Source: Marsupella aquatica | Lineage: Eukaryota; Marchantiophyta | Assembly (NCBI GenBank): GCA_973895155.1 | Contig: OZ316895.1 | Coordinates: forward strand, 16,864,001 to 16,928,000 | Direction of reading: 5' to 3' | Length of the DNA stretch: 64,000 bases | Made by a program: the position numbers and the translations under genes | Shown: positions 30,161-43,289 of the stretch, in pieces | Layout of the letters: every line of letters starts with the position of its first letter | Numbering within the stretch: the first letter of the stretch is position 1 | The notes under the pieces: model-generated | What the model was told of the DNA's origin: nothing | What the model saw: the letters and a program-made list of their open reading frames with translations, nothing else | Databases searched by the model: none

Positions 30161-32026
30161 TGGATGGACGTTTCAGTACGTGAGGCGTTGTCCGCTGTTC
30201 GGGTCGTGTGAATGAATGAGACATTGGCCTTGTTTGGTGATGAGTCTCGTAGATCTGCCCTTTGAGCTAAATTCTACCATCTGGTTTTCAGTTCCTTTGC
30301 CATCCTGTTCACTTGCTATGATCCGGGGTTTGGATAGTTTCATTCGCGGAACTGCAGGCTTTTGTCTGTAAGTGCATGGTTCTCTGAAGGGTTTGATCAC
30401 CAAGATCGAAATTCTTGAAGCTGTCCGTGGGGTCTGATGATGTGTAAATCTGTTTTTGATTTGAAACCGAATTCAGCCATTGAATGAACCATCTGAGATT
30501 TTAGTCATTCACTAGCCCTTATGGCTGCTATGGAGAGTGTTGTCGGTGATCGAAGGGATGAAATGGTAATGCAGAGACGTACATTCTTTTAGGTCTTCGA
30601 GTCAAAAGTTTTGGTAATTCTGGCTATATAGGGTAACTTTTGAGGTACATGGGAGAGGTTGCATCAAGTTTTGATAATGTTGTAATGTGTAATTGCTTTG
30701 GCACCACCCTTTCCTCATTAACGTCAACCTAGATCAGTTTTATCTGTGACACCACGGGATCAGCAGCTTGTCGTGTAGACATAAGAATGATAGGTTCGGT
30801 TAGAAAGATCGTGGTTATATATGGTGGAGAAAATACAAATTGTGGTGAAAACTTATACGAGGGTACGGAAATCTTGCTTGGCTTATTATGTTCTCAGGAC
30901 GCAAATCTCTTGGATTGTACACATTTCACTTCGAGGCAGGTCACCTTGCGATCCGCACGGCAGAGCTGTCACGTACGGGATGAATATTGTACTACATGAA
31001 TTTTGCGCGAGTCTCTTTTACTTCGTCCCTCGATGTCGACGAAAATAAGTTGAGTGATAAGCTTACGGCTTACGGCTTTCGCTAGAGAACAGAGGACCTG
31101 CAGCACTGGTTAGACAACCTTTAGACAAGGACATTGGGAAAACGGCTCGTTATTGATCGGAATTGCTTTGCGAGGAGCATTGATTGCACCCAGTCATGTG
31201 GTTTCCAGTGTGTTCTGAAGTTCTCTGGCACAGAATCAGAGCTCGCAGCTCGCAGCGTGGATATTTGTGGAGATTGTGGATGATCGATGGTGGCATATTC
31301 GGTTTTTATATTCCTGATCTATATGTTCCGCACCGCAAGCAGAATAGGTTTTAGGTCGAATCCTTTGTGATGCTTATTCTCTACTTCCAGATGAGAAGGT
31401 CGTCGTGGCGCGTCAGTTAAGGCACTGGGGAGCTAGAGCCGTTTTTCCATTCTAGTCTTGCTTTTACTTTGCTTTTATGTGGAGGCCTTTCGGTGTCTGG
31501 TGGTTGTTACAGAAGCAGAAGTACTATCACTTACTCACCGTACGCATTTATTTTTTCGGTTTCTGCAGCTGAAGCGGTTCGTATTATGGTCGGTTCTTCG
31601 GTGAGGTTTCTCGTAAGCTTTGGAACCAGCCCAAGATGGGTGATGGCTCGGACAATCTAGAAAAGCGCGTAGACATCGACGGGATGGAAGACGAGCTGTT
31701 CCATCCGTCAAACTTGTGGATGTCGGGAGAAGTGAGGAAGCAGACCAGGATTGTGTGCGATTCCACGATTTATGTGATTAGGTGTTGACGGTGCAGATGG
31801 TCAGATGCATTGTTCCAGGAGACCATGACCACTCAACGTGTAGGGGGAGTCATTAGGGGATATTATTACCGAGCGGGCGCGGATGATTTATTGGCTCCCC
31901 GGCGACTTGCGTGTCTGAAAAGTTGGTTTAGAAACTTCCTGTCGCTGATAGCGTAGACTTAGCGAGCAGGAAACTGAGAGTAGGGACTTGCCTCGGGGAA
32001 AACTAGAAAGGTCAGACGTGTGTAGT
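30161..32026. other. Probable promoter and leader of the F-box/kelch gene
   Basis: No recognisable coding sequence. The mixed-composition, pyrimidine-rich stretch runs up to the ATG at 32027. I could not fix the transcription start or any leader intron. Confidence 0.35.
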
Positions 32027-33199
32027 ATGGAGTGCGAATATGAGTACGAGGAGCTGATTCCAGGTCTTCCGAATGAGGTGACCATCGAACACATCTCGAC
32101 CAAAGTGCCATGGGGAAAGCTCTTCTCAGTCAACAAAAGCTGGCGCCGTGCGCTCACAAGTGGTCAAGTTCACGAGGCGAGGGTTCGAACAAACTCTACT
32201 CAACTACTCGTGGCCATGATCCATTACAACCCTTCTTCGGTACAAACAAGATTCACCACCTTCGAAAATTTTGAGGATATTCAGTTGGTATTGGATCAGG
32301 TGATTTCTTTGTACAGTCCATCGGCAAATACCTGGCATCAGCTTCCCCTAATAGATGGTGTTGAAACGGGTATTCCTCATTTATGTGAATGCGTGTTTCT
32401 TCACGGTAGGCTTTACATTATTGGAGGCTGTGACGAGGCAAACGGGGTGGTATCCAGTAAGGAGGTCTACTCTATGGATTTGTGGGGTGGGAAGCCTAGT
32501 TGGATACGATGTGCGGATATGTTGCAGCCAAGAGAGGGATTCTCTAGCGGTGTGATGGATGGAAAAATATACGTGTTCGGGGGAACCGCGTCGGAATCAG
32601 ATGAAGCTGCAGAAACGTTGCCACAAGCGGAAGTGTATGATCCTATCACGAATAGTTGGAGTCCACTAGCTCCTATGCTACACTCAAGTGCAGGGGACAG
32701 TCCGATTATAGAAGAAGCGTTCACGCTGGATGGTTTCTTTCTTGTAAGGTGTGGATTCCGTGATCCCCACAACACTCAAAAATTTGTGGAGATTTATAAT
32801 CCAGAGAAGGACCAGTGGTGGAAACTTGAACGTGATATTAATACATTTGGGCCGGGGACTTTCATGATGACAGTAGCCGGAAATTTCTACTTCTTTGAGC
32901 ACAACAATGTAGTCTTCTATGATTTTCGGACTCGTTGCCCCACTGCACAGCCGAATTCATTGAAAGTCATCAATGAGACCAGAGAGTTGGATAGTGGACA
33001 TGTGTTCAGTGCAGCACCGGCAGGTGGTGGTGAAGTTCTGGCGTTGCATTATTGGGCGCCATCGCCCAGAACTGGTAAGACTATCCTTCTCAAAAGCAAA
33101 GGTCTGGGCAAGCCCAAGTGCAGCCTCCAGTGGGAGAATCTTCAGTGTGAATATGAATTTGACTCTCGATACACTCGGATGTGTGTTGTGGAGATATGA
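32027..33199 (+). CDS. F-box/kelch-repeat protein
   Basis: Single-exon gene of 390 codons. Such proteins are substrate receptors of SCF ubiquitin ligases: the F-box binds SKP1/ASK and the kelch propeller binds the target. The N-terminal F-box is seen at about residues 8-43 (LIPGLPNEVTIEHI ... VPWGKLFSVNKSWRRAL). Kelch blades follow, with the W of NTWHQLP, the GG doublets of LYIIGGCDE and IYVFGGTAS, and the Y/W pair of VYDPITNSWSPLAPM; weaker blades occupy residues 230-390 (EIYNPEKDQWWKL). The ATG at 32027 is the first in frame and has A at -3; the open frame before it (from 31988) has no ATG. The target is unknown. A duplicated copy of its last 90 bp lies just downstream. Confidence 0.93.
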   Translation: MECEYEYEELIPGLPNEVTIEHISTKVPWGKLFSVNKSWRRALTSGQVHEARVRTNSTQLLVAMIHYNPSSVQTRFTTFENFEDIQLVLDQVISLYSPSANTWHQLPLIDGVETGIPHLCECVFLHGRLYIIGGCDEANGVVSSKEVYSMDLWGGKPSWIRCADMLQPREGFSSGVMDGKIYVFGGTASESDEAAETLPQAEVYDPITNSWSPLAPMLHSSAGDSPIIEEAFTLDGFFLVRCGFRDPHNTQKFVEIYNPEKDQWWKLERDINTFGPGTFMMTVAGNFYFFEHNNVVFYDFRTRCPTAQPNSLKVINETRELDSGHVFSAAPAGGGEVLALHYWAPSPRTGKTILLKSKGLGKPKCSLQWENLQCEYEFDSRYTRMCVVEI

Positions 33200-33363
33200 G
33201 CTTCTTCAATGTAGAAAAAGGGGCAGATTCATCAGTAGTTCAACCTGGGAAATAAGGAAGAAAGAAAACTGAATTGGGCAAGCCCAAGTGCTGCCTCCAG
33301 GGGGAGATTCTTCAATGTGAATATGAAGTTGACTGAGTACACTCGGCTGTGTGTTGTGGAGAT
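33107..33363 (+). repeat. Tandem duplication of the 3' end of the F-box gene
   Basis: The last coding segment, about 33107-33197, recurs at about 33276-33363 with some substitutions and small deletions (both begin GGGCAAGCCCAAGTGC and end CTGTGTGTTGTGGAGAT or nearly so). The second copy is outside the reading frame and carries an in-frame stop, so it is a non-coding remnant in the 3' flank. Confidence 0.9.
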
Positions 33364-35664
33364 CGTCGGTGGAGAGACATAGGTATAGTCATCAATGGTG
33401 AACTACTGAAGGAAGGAAGAAGGCGTCTTTTTTTATCTGTCCGCGTCCGAGTCATTTGAGGAGCTTATTATTTCTAATTTTGTCACCAATGGACTCAAAC
33501 AAAGCTAGTCTATGCTTGCATTGCTGAACTTCCTTTTTACCATTGGCCTGCAAGCAGTACTGACTTTGACACCTAGTTGCCATTAACGTGGATCTATGCC
33601 TTGGCGAGCAGATTTGGCTTGTGTCGAGTCTATGATGATCTTCTTATCCCAGAGCTAGGTTTCCTTCACAATTGACATTCCTATCTCTATTGATGGGAAA
33701 CAGATACTGCAAGTTTTGATCATCTGTTGGTCAACCTTTTTTGTACGGAAATGCTTCCATTGTCTTGACCTCAGAGTAGAGGCAGTGGTTTTTGAGACTT
33801 TGCTTGGCCAATAAGCAATTTAATTGCCTCGAATTCTATCAAGAATCCTCTAGCAAAGGGGTCTCCTCTCGCCATGAAAATGTATTGTCACAGTTAAACA
33901 TGAGTATTTTGAGTAATCTCAAAAGTCTTTCTTTTGTCAGTTGATTTGAGATGAGCGAGGTGGGTTTAGAAGTGCGCGGTCGTGATAATTCTCCTGAAAA
34001 TCGAGAATCTCAAAAATCCAACAGTCTTGAAGCTGGAAGCAGAGTGCCTCTGCTTCAAGGTACTTACTTCGTTCTGTAGTTTTGAATGCTTCTGGCCAGG
34101 ATGTTTGGACTGTAGTTCTGCACCAGTGGGTTCGACCACTTTATGGGCAGACCTCTTTGTGGGCAAAGAAAGCACAAGAAAGGGAAAAACGAAGCAGGGG
34201 TGTGGATCATGGTTAGCCTGTTGAGATTAATCCTACTTCGTGATGGAAGATCAAACCTTTTGTTGCTTACACGTAGAATCTGAATTGTTGTTCAGTATCA
34301 TCAGGTAGGTTGATCTCCAACACTCTTGATTGACTTCCGCCAATTTCTCAAATTCTTTGGAAGACATGCCAACATATGCTCAATATTAGACTGAGCTACT
34401 CATTCTACAAACAATCGTGGAATATCAAATGTTCCTTGACAGCATTGTTGTAATGTCAGGCATCAAGAGCCAACTGTGTCGTAGGCCCACTTGTTGCTTC
34501 GTCAAGTACTCCTGTTGCTACCAATCAAAAGGGATCCAAACTAAATTGTTGTTGAGGTGTTGGTGCTCAGAGCTTGCCTTGCAGGAGATATGCTGCTGTG
34601 ACAATTGGAACCTCTTGAAAGAAAATCTTTGCTTTATTTGAAACATTCTATAAAAGAAGATGCATGGGATTTTACTAAAATTACACTTGATTTGTAATTG
34701 ACTCTCTGATTGGGAAGATCTGAGTAAACTAATAATATGTGATTAAAAATGAGACTGACTAGAGTACATGACGCCTCTAGACTGCGAATCTGGGTGGTGA
34801 GGCATTGTAAATCTGGGGTGAGGCAACAAGTGGGGACGATATCTCAGCAAAGTTTGGGCAGTCAAACTATTTTGTGAAAAAAGAGTTCAATTGCTAACCT
34901 GGAATATTGGCAATTCCTTTTACAACTGCACACTTCCAGAAGTGCAACCACTTGGTCCACCTTGATGCAAAATGTTACCTTAAACAAAAGAAGAAGCATA
35001 TTCGCTATTAATCTGGACAACTTTTCCTCTAGTGTGCCTGGGTTAGCCACTAAGGGTTGAAATAACCCATATATGAAATGCGGGCAACTTTGTAAATAAA
35101 ATTATGGGCATACATAGTAACACAATTTTGATTAGGAGGCTGTGTTGGCTGAATTCATTGTGTACTGTATCATAGCAAAAATCTGGCACAAGCTTGGTGG
35201 AGCAAATGGAAAAAGATGGTACCAGTTAATACAACTTAGGCTAAAGGAGGAATGGAAATGATGGCAGAAATGGCATTGAGTTTGGTTCAAACCCACATAG
35301 AATGGGTCCATCCACAATGACAAACTGGTGGTGTCACCTAGGATACCTTTTTAGATCCAAAGTTACAAACAAATTTGGTAAAACTTGACATTTATTAAAT
35401 TGCAACCAAAAACTAGAATTAATTAATACTAAGATCACTATGTCTAAAATCTGAGTCATATGCCATAAATTTTACCAGAGACTACTTGACTTGGATGGCC
35501 CACATAGTGCCACATATCTCCTTGCCAACAGCAAACATCTGTAGAAGACAAACCCCTCATCTAGATAGAGTTTGAACCCTGGCTCATGCCCTCAGCCATA
35601 ACTACAAGGGCCAGGGGCAATTGAGGGTGAGGGCAAGGAGTCACCTGGTCTTGGCCACTGGTCT
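33364..35664. other. No gene recognised
   Basis: Intergenic sequence with only short chance frames. Confidence 0.45.
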
Positions 35665-36034
35665 TGTTCAAATGGGCTGCTCATTGACAACATGCAAATG
35701 TGCAACATTTAACAAGTGATTAGTTGACACAAGAGACAGACAATTCACCTCTCCAAAGGCCAAGTCTATGGAAATGCATATCATGAGAGTTTGATTGCAT
35801 TCTAGACCCATCAACCATACAAAATCTCTACACCACAAGCTCTGGTATCTCTTCAATGATTTTGGAACAAAGCCACTAACAATGAACCTAAGTTTCACTC
35901 ACAAGCTAACTCCTAATTGTGTATATTCAAAGTAGCACAATCATTTAATCTTGACCAAGGAACAATTTGACTGAAGTCAGTCTACCTAAGGTTACAGATC
36001 GAGAAGCTCTAGAAGAGTAAATGTCTGACTAACA
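35665..36034. mobile_element. Decayed solo LTR of the copia family
   Basis: About 370 bp that begins TGTTCA and ends CTAACA like the 344-bp copia LTR at 20182 and aligns along its length: shared blocks include TTGACACAAGAGA, CAATTCACCTC, CACAAGCTCT and AACAATGAACCTAAGTTTCAC. Many differences look like C-to-T or G-to-A changes. The flanking pentamers are GGTCT (35660-35664) and AGTCT (36035-36039), a target duplication with one transition. No internal element sequence is present, so it is a solo LTR. Confidence 0.75.
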
Positions 36035-36182
36035 AGTCTCAACCCAACTATGTTACATGTCTCACTGGTGCTCTTTGCCTCCTCACACTCACAGATGACT
36101 ATGTTTCAAATCTGAAGACAGTGTTCTGACTTCACCAAATGAACCACACTTGAACTGATGGTGGATGCAGAGGATGGGCCTA

Positions 36183-36370
36183 TAGCCCGCCTATAGCTCA
36201 GTGGTAGAGCCCTACCATGTACACGGGCAGTCCTAAGTTCAATTTCTAGCTGGTCCATGCTGCTGAAAGTTCCAACAGGGTTCCACCTATTTTACTTGTG
36301 GTAGAGCACTACCATGTACACAAGAGGTTCTAGGTTCAATTTCTAGTTGGTCTATGCTATTGAAATTCCA
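36183..36370 (+). repeat. tRNA-derived (SINE-like) sequence in two tandem copies
   Basis: The first copy has a near-perfect polymerase III A box (TAGCTCAGTGGTAGAGC at 36195-36211) and a degenerate B box (AGTTCAATTTC). The second copy, from about 36296, repeats GTGGTAGAGCACTACCATGTACAC with GGTTCAATTTC. The cloverleaf stems do not pair convincingly, so these are pseudo-tRNA or SINE-head sequences, not functional tRNA genes. Confidence 0.6.
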
Positions 36371-37344
36371 ACTGGGGTCCACCTATTTTACCTCCTAGGC
36401 CCATGAGGCATTGGCCAGTTACCTCTCCGTAAATCTTACTTTGTAATATCATTGAAAATTGTGAACCATGACCCCCTTCAATCTGGCTCAGAATTTGTCA
36501 AGAGTACCATTTAATATTCATGTTGGTTATATGGATAGAGTCACAACTCGTCCCAAACTTAGCTCTTTCAACATTCATCCATCAAGTTTACGTCCAATAA
36601 CCCATCTCTCTCGGGGCATGGCATCTTACCCCCTCTGCTGACCGCCGTGGAGGATTACTGCCCATATCTATATAGCCCCTTGGAGTGTAATGGGTTACCC
36701 TCCACAACCTTCTCACGAAATACTGAGGAAGAATATCAGAGGTCTTGTCCCTTGACCCTTGGCAAGCCTCCTCACTCTGTCATCATTGTGTCTATTAAAT
36801 CATGGTCTGTTATGCCGTTACGGTAGTTTCCTTCAAGAGCTGTGGTTGATTGAAGGTACGCCATGGTGGATCGTGGGAACAGAAGCCTTGAAATGAATGT
36901 ATTCCATTCCAACTTAATAAAGACTCGTTGTCTCCCTCCTTAATTGGACCTACCCATTCGCCTAATCTGTGTCAGTGCAGTGGAAATGTAATGACGCGCA
37001 CGGCACTCCTTGGATGCCAGTTTCATCAGTGATCAACCGGGGTGACCAAGGATGAACACTCCCTTCGATTGCATCGCATCGCATTCATGTGCCATTGCTG
37101 CTCTGCTCGGGGAGGCGGCTTAATACTAATCAGAAAGGCGCCAAAATGTCAGTGAGTCTTGTACGGTGAACTGCGATGCCTGTTCTCTCCAGGTTGACTC
37201 GAATGCCAATTAATTTTCATTTGCATTGCAGAGCTGGGCAGACAGATGGACCCGTCACTTCGCTCGAGTAAGTTTGCATGCAGAGTTGTGTCATGATCGA
37301 CCTCCCTACACTGGTAGGTGCTTTTGATTCTTTAGTTGCCTTGA
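36371..37344. other. No gene recognised
   Basis: Intergenic sequence without recognised features. Confidence 0.45.
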
Positions 37345-37765
37345 AAGTGGGTGCTTTTGATTCGATCTCGTGCATTCAGTGTAGATCATCATTCTGTCTC
37401 AGGCAGTGAGTTCAGGGCTGCATCCAAACGAGCGCCAAAATAGTCAGCTCACCTCGATACTAACGTTGTATCACACATACATGGAGCTGTTAGCTTTGTT
37501 CGCTTGTTAGTACTGAAGAAGAACTCCTTCCAGTCGAACAGGTATAGTACTGTAGTTGGAATGGACACTTTTAGATGCTTTAGATTCTATCTCATCCATT
37601 CAGTGTAGATCATTCTGGCTGAGGCAGTGAGTTCCCAGCACTGCGCAAGTTGCATTAGAATGAGCGCCAAAATAATCAGCTCAGTTTGATACTAACGTTG
37701 TACTACACATGCATGGAACTGTTAGCTTGTTGATACTGAACCGGTGAAGAACTCGATCCCTCCAG
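37345..37765. repeat. Two-copy tandem duplication, about 225-bp period
   Basis: Copies start near 37350 and 37573 and share blocks ATTCAGTGTAGATCAT, GGCAGTGAGTTC, GAGCGCCAAAATA and ACTAACGTTGTA in the same order. Divergence is moderate with indels. Confidence 0.8.
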
Positions 37766-39786
37766 ACCAAGAGCTAGATTGTAAGCACATCCGTACGGGT
37801 ATATATAGTGGTCGAAAAGAAAGAAATTGAGTGAACTGAGAAATCTGTTCTGCACGACGACTACCAGGCGGGTTGTGGGGTCGCTGGCACCTGCGCTGAA
37901 GCTACTACGCAAAGTACCACCAGTGAGTAAACCACTCTATGCTTTTGTTACAGCTTTTTGTCGCAGTTTCAGCGTGTCGCTGCAGATCCGGTCCTACTTT
38001 CCACCCAGCTCTGTAATTAATTTATTGCAGCCGTTCCGCGGTTGCTTGTTGCTTGTGATTTTGGTGATTTTGGTGCCTCACTTGGGCAGGATTAGTTTAA
38101 ATCTCGACCTCATATTTGTGATACTTCACAAGTTGGTTGTAGTAGACATGGCGAAGGTCCTGCACAATGGATTTGGTCGAACGGATGCTCAGAGGTCGCT
38201 GGACCCACAGTTGTAGCGAGTGAGAGAGGAGATTAGAGCAGAATGGCTGACCCCACTACCAACGGGAACTTTTATATTTATCTGGTATTTTCCTTCTGAA
38301 GCACGAGAACAAAGCTGGCGCTCTGGACTGGCAGTGTAGGTACTGATGTACGAGACTGCAGGTATCGTGCTGTGAATAATGATGAGCTTGTCCGGCTAAT
38401 TTTTACGGTCCATGTAATAAGTGAATTCTCCTGTGAACGACACTTCATTTCACGGTCCATGGATATATCCATGAATCCGTGATATGCCGATCCTGTCTAC
38501 ATCGCTCTCTTGATACTATGGAAGTGCTACTATTGACCGCTTCGGGACGCTTCTACTTCATGGCTTACTTGAGCTGTCCTGGGTCCCGTATTCGATGGCT
38601 CTCGGTGGTCGTTTCTACGTGACAAGGCACTTGCCTCGTCATGAAGACCATTCACGGGCAAGAGTATTCTACTCAAGAGCTAGTTGCGCAGGACCTGTTT
38701 GATTTCTTTGGGCTCATTGCTCGTCGATTATCCTGAGTCCAAGCCAAACGAATCCTGCCATAAAGTGTGCTCTCCTTTCATTCGCTGCCTCTTCCAAGTT
38801 ATGCAGGGACATCGATCTCGACGTCGGGAGCTTCTATTGTCAAGTGATTGTGGATTTACTGGGACTTTCTTAAGTTTTAGATTCACTGGGGACAATCAGT
38901 GTTGCACGAGGTTGCAAACCCCGGTAGGGATTTCAGTGTCCGCTGTCGCAATGACAGTGTTCCATTCTCAGCGGAACCTGATCCAGCATGTAGCACTTTG
39001 AGTAGTTTGCAGCCTAACATATCGACTCATGCACGTAGGTTTCGTCCACAGAGCGTTGTCTGCCACTCTCGTCGGGATTCTTTCGCTGTGATCGATTTTT
39101 AATGAGCTCTCTAGCTCTGATGAATTTGAATGGTTTCTAGTGAAGTAAGTGGTGGCCAAGAACCGTATGAACGAAGTGTGAATTTCGGAAAGAAGTCGGA
39201 TGTACTGGTGTGACGACTGCTTCGATCGATCTGTCATCGCCTGCAGACGTGTCTTTTGGTAAATAGCACCTCCCTCCCCGTGTTGCTTCGTCTTCAGCGC
39301 TCTCTTTCTTACGTCATCTGTTTCTCACTGGAACAGTGTGCTGGGTACGATATACGGAGAGCATTCACTGATACGCCAGTTGTTTTCAAGGTTGATTCCT
39401 CCCCTGAAGGGTTACTTGTTAGTACTTTAGCTCACTGAACTGTACCCTAGTCTTCTGTGAATTGGGATTGAGGTCATGTCTTAATTATTCGTACACTGTC
39501 GCTCTCGTATCACCGGTCCGTTTCTGGCCTTTGGTTTGGAAGGCTCTTATCGACCAAATCATGAGGTCACCTCGTGAATGGATGCAGATTCGTAAGCTGT
39601 CTAGATCACGTGCCTTGGAAGAGCATCATTTTGACTGTTGTCTAGCTTCGCCCAAAGCTTGTGGATGTTTTTATCTGCCAGCAGGTCTTCAAAACGTTGT
39701 TGATAGATCGATACTCTTGAGTGCTCAACTACAGCTGCTGACTCGTTTCCACATATCTCAGGTATTCGATACTGGGATCTAAGGCC
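37766..39786. other. Probable promoter and leader of the peroxidase gene
   Basis: No recognised coding exon. A ATATATAG word at about 37800 could be a TATA element but is far from the peroxidase ATG. Several short upstream open frames occur before 39787. Confidence 0.3.
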
Positions 39787-41604
<1,818 letters not shown>

Positions 41605-41714
41605 AGGAAGGGTTGAGACGGGCCCCTAAAATGAAAAGAACGTGGGTCAGTTGGAGAGTTGAAACCCTGCATTGCGGAGTGCCCATTCTGAGTAAGCGTC
41701 GTGATCTGGGGTTA

Positions 41715-41858
41715 AGGTTGTGACCGGATGTAAATTTCAGAAGTGACTTTCAAATTCTTCGATTACTCCAAAATATATGATCCGGCATTTGAGGTTGCGG
41801 CCGGATGTAAATTTCAGAAGTGACCTTCAATTTCTTTGATTACGCCAATATATCGCTG
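41715..41858. repeat. 77-bp tandem pair downstream of the peroxidase
   Basis: Copies begin at 41715 and 41792 and share CCGGATGTAAATTTCAGAAG and a GATTAC...CCAA...ATAT tail. Confidence 0.85.
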
Positions 41859-41904
41859 CGTGACTGTCACAGTAAAGTCTTTTTCTGCACACAAGGTCCT
41901 AGGT

Positions 41905-42205
41905 GAGCCTTGTTACAGTGTAAGTTTGTTCTGCCCATAAGCGTTCTTCCAGATGCGATAAATTACAGGGTTCAGTACTGTAATTTTCATCGATCTCGAC
42001 AGAAACTAAATTCACACTCACGGTGGTAGACGAGTGCTTTTCTGTATTACAACGAGCCGTTTGTGCCTCGTTGTTACAGTGAAGTTTGTTCTGCACATAA
42101 CAGTTCTTCCAGATGTGATAAACAAAGGGTTCAGTACTCAAATTTTCATTTCTCTGGACAGTAACGAAATTCACACTCGCGTTGGTAGAAGAGTGCTTCG
42201 AAATC
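41905..42205. repeat. 161-bp tandem pair downstream of the peroxidase
   Basis: Copies begin near 41910 and 42071; shared blocks are TTGTTACAGTG, AAGTTTGTTCTGC, GTTCTTCCAGATG, GGGTTCAGTACT and AAATTCACACTC. Confidence 0.85.
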
Positions 42206-42529
42206 TTGTGTGTAGCAGCAAAGGTCCTTGCGGTGGATCATCTCTAGGTGTAGCCTCATACTGTCTAGGAATGACTTGGCCGTCCTTAGTACTAAAAGTA
42301 ATTTTAATACCCCATTTGCAGAGGTCGTTTCAAGTTGGAACAACCTTAACAATATAGTGTACATATGTTTCTACAATAAGGTTGCCAACGATACAATCTG
42401 AGTGGGCCCTTCAGGGCTCGCATCACTTAATGTGAACTTTGTCAACGAGAAACAATACAATGTACAAATGTTGTCTGTGCATGCCAACAATGCCAACATC
42501 ATGGACCATTGGCGGCCTCCAATCACTTC

Positions 42530-43020
42530 AAGTGAACTTTGTTCAGCCAAAAGAAATACACTTTGTTCAGCCAAACGAAATACTGCTCCACAGCATTGCT
42601 TTTCGGAGCAATATTTTGTTTAGGAGAACTTAGTCTGATTTTGCTTTTTTGGAGGACAAAGAGCGGACAGGGAATGCAGTCTATTTCCAAGAAGGGCCAC
42701 CGGGAAGCAAGGCCTTTACCGGGCAAGAAGACCATGTTATTCTTCTTCCCTTCCAATTTCCCACAGTATAGTGTACATATTCAAAAGAAATACACTTTTT
42801 TCAGCCAAACGAAATACTGCCCCACAGGACCACAGCGTTGCATTTTAGAGCATTATTTTGTTTCAGGAAAACTTCCAGTAGTTCGATTTTGCATTTTGGG
42901 AGGACAAAGAGAGCACACGAAATGCAGTCAATTTCCGAGAAGGGGCACCGGGAAGAAAGGCCCTTTACCGGGCAAGAAGCCCATGTTTTTCTTGTTCCCT
43001 TCCAACTTCCCACCGGCAGG
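42530..43020. repeat. About 240-bp tandem pair downstream of the peroxidase
   Basis: Copies begin near 42540 and 42780. They share AAAAGAAATACACTTT, CAGCCAAACGAAATACTGC, GGAGGACAAAGAG, CACCGGGAAG and TTTACCGGGCAAGAAG. The unit contains a short internal repeat of TTGTTCAGCCAAA. Confidence 0.88.
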
Positions 43021-43289
43021 CATCCCGCCATCCACCGGGTCAGTCGTCGACTGTCTTACCGTAAAAAGCGGAAGGAGGCAAAGGGGTACACTGTAAAGCG
43101 CCACTGCGCCGGACTGTATGGCGCACACACAATACGAGCCCCTGATTGGCTGCCGCGATTAGATACGACAAGAGTCCCGCCGGGTGTATGCTGGACAGTG
43201 GACAGCGGGAGGACCACCGTACATCTGAATGCATCTAGATACGCCCTACGGGCACTGTGCCTAGATTCGGCCCAATGAGAAATGGACAC

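Noticed and set aside
36195-36260. Functional tRNA gene
   Set aside because: The A box is good but the acceptor and anticodon stems do not pair and the B box is degenerate.
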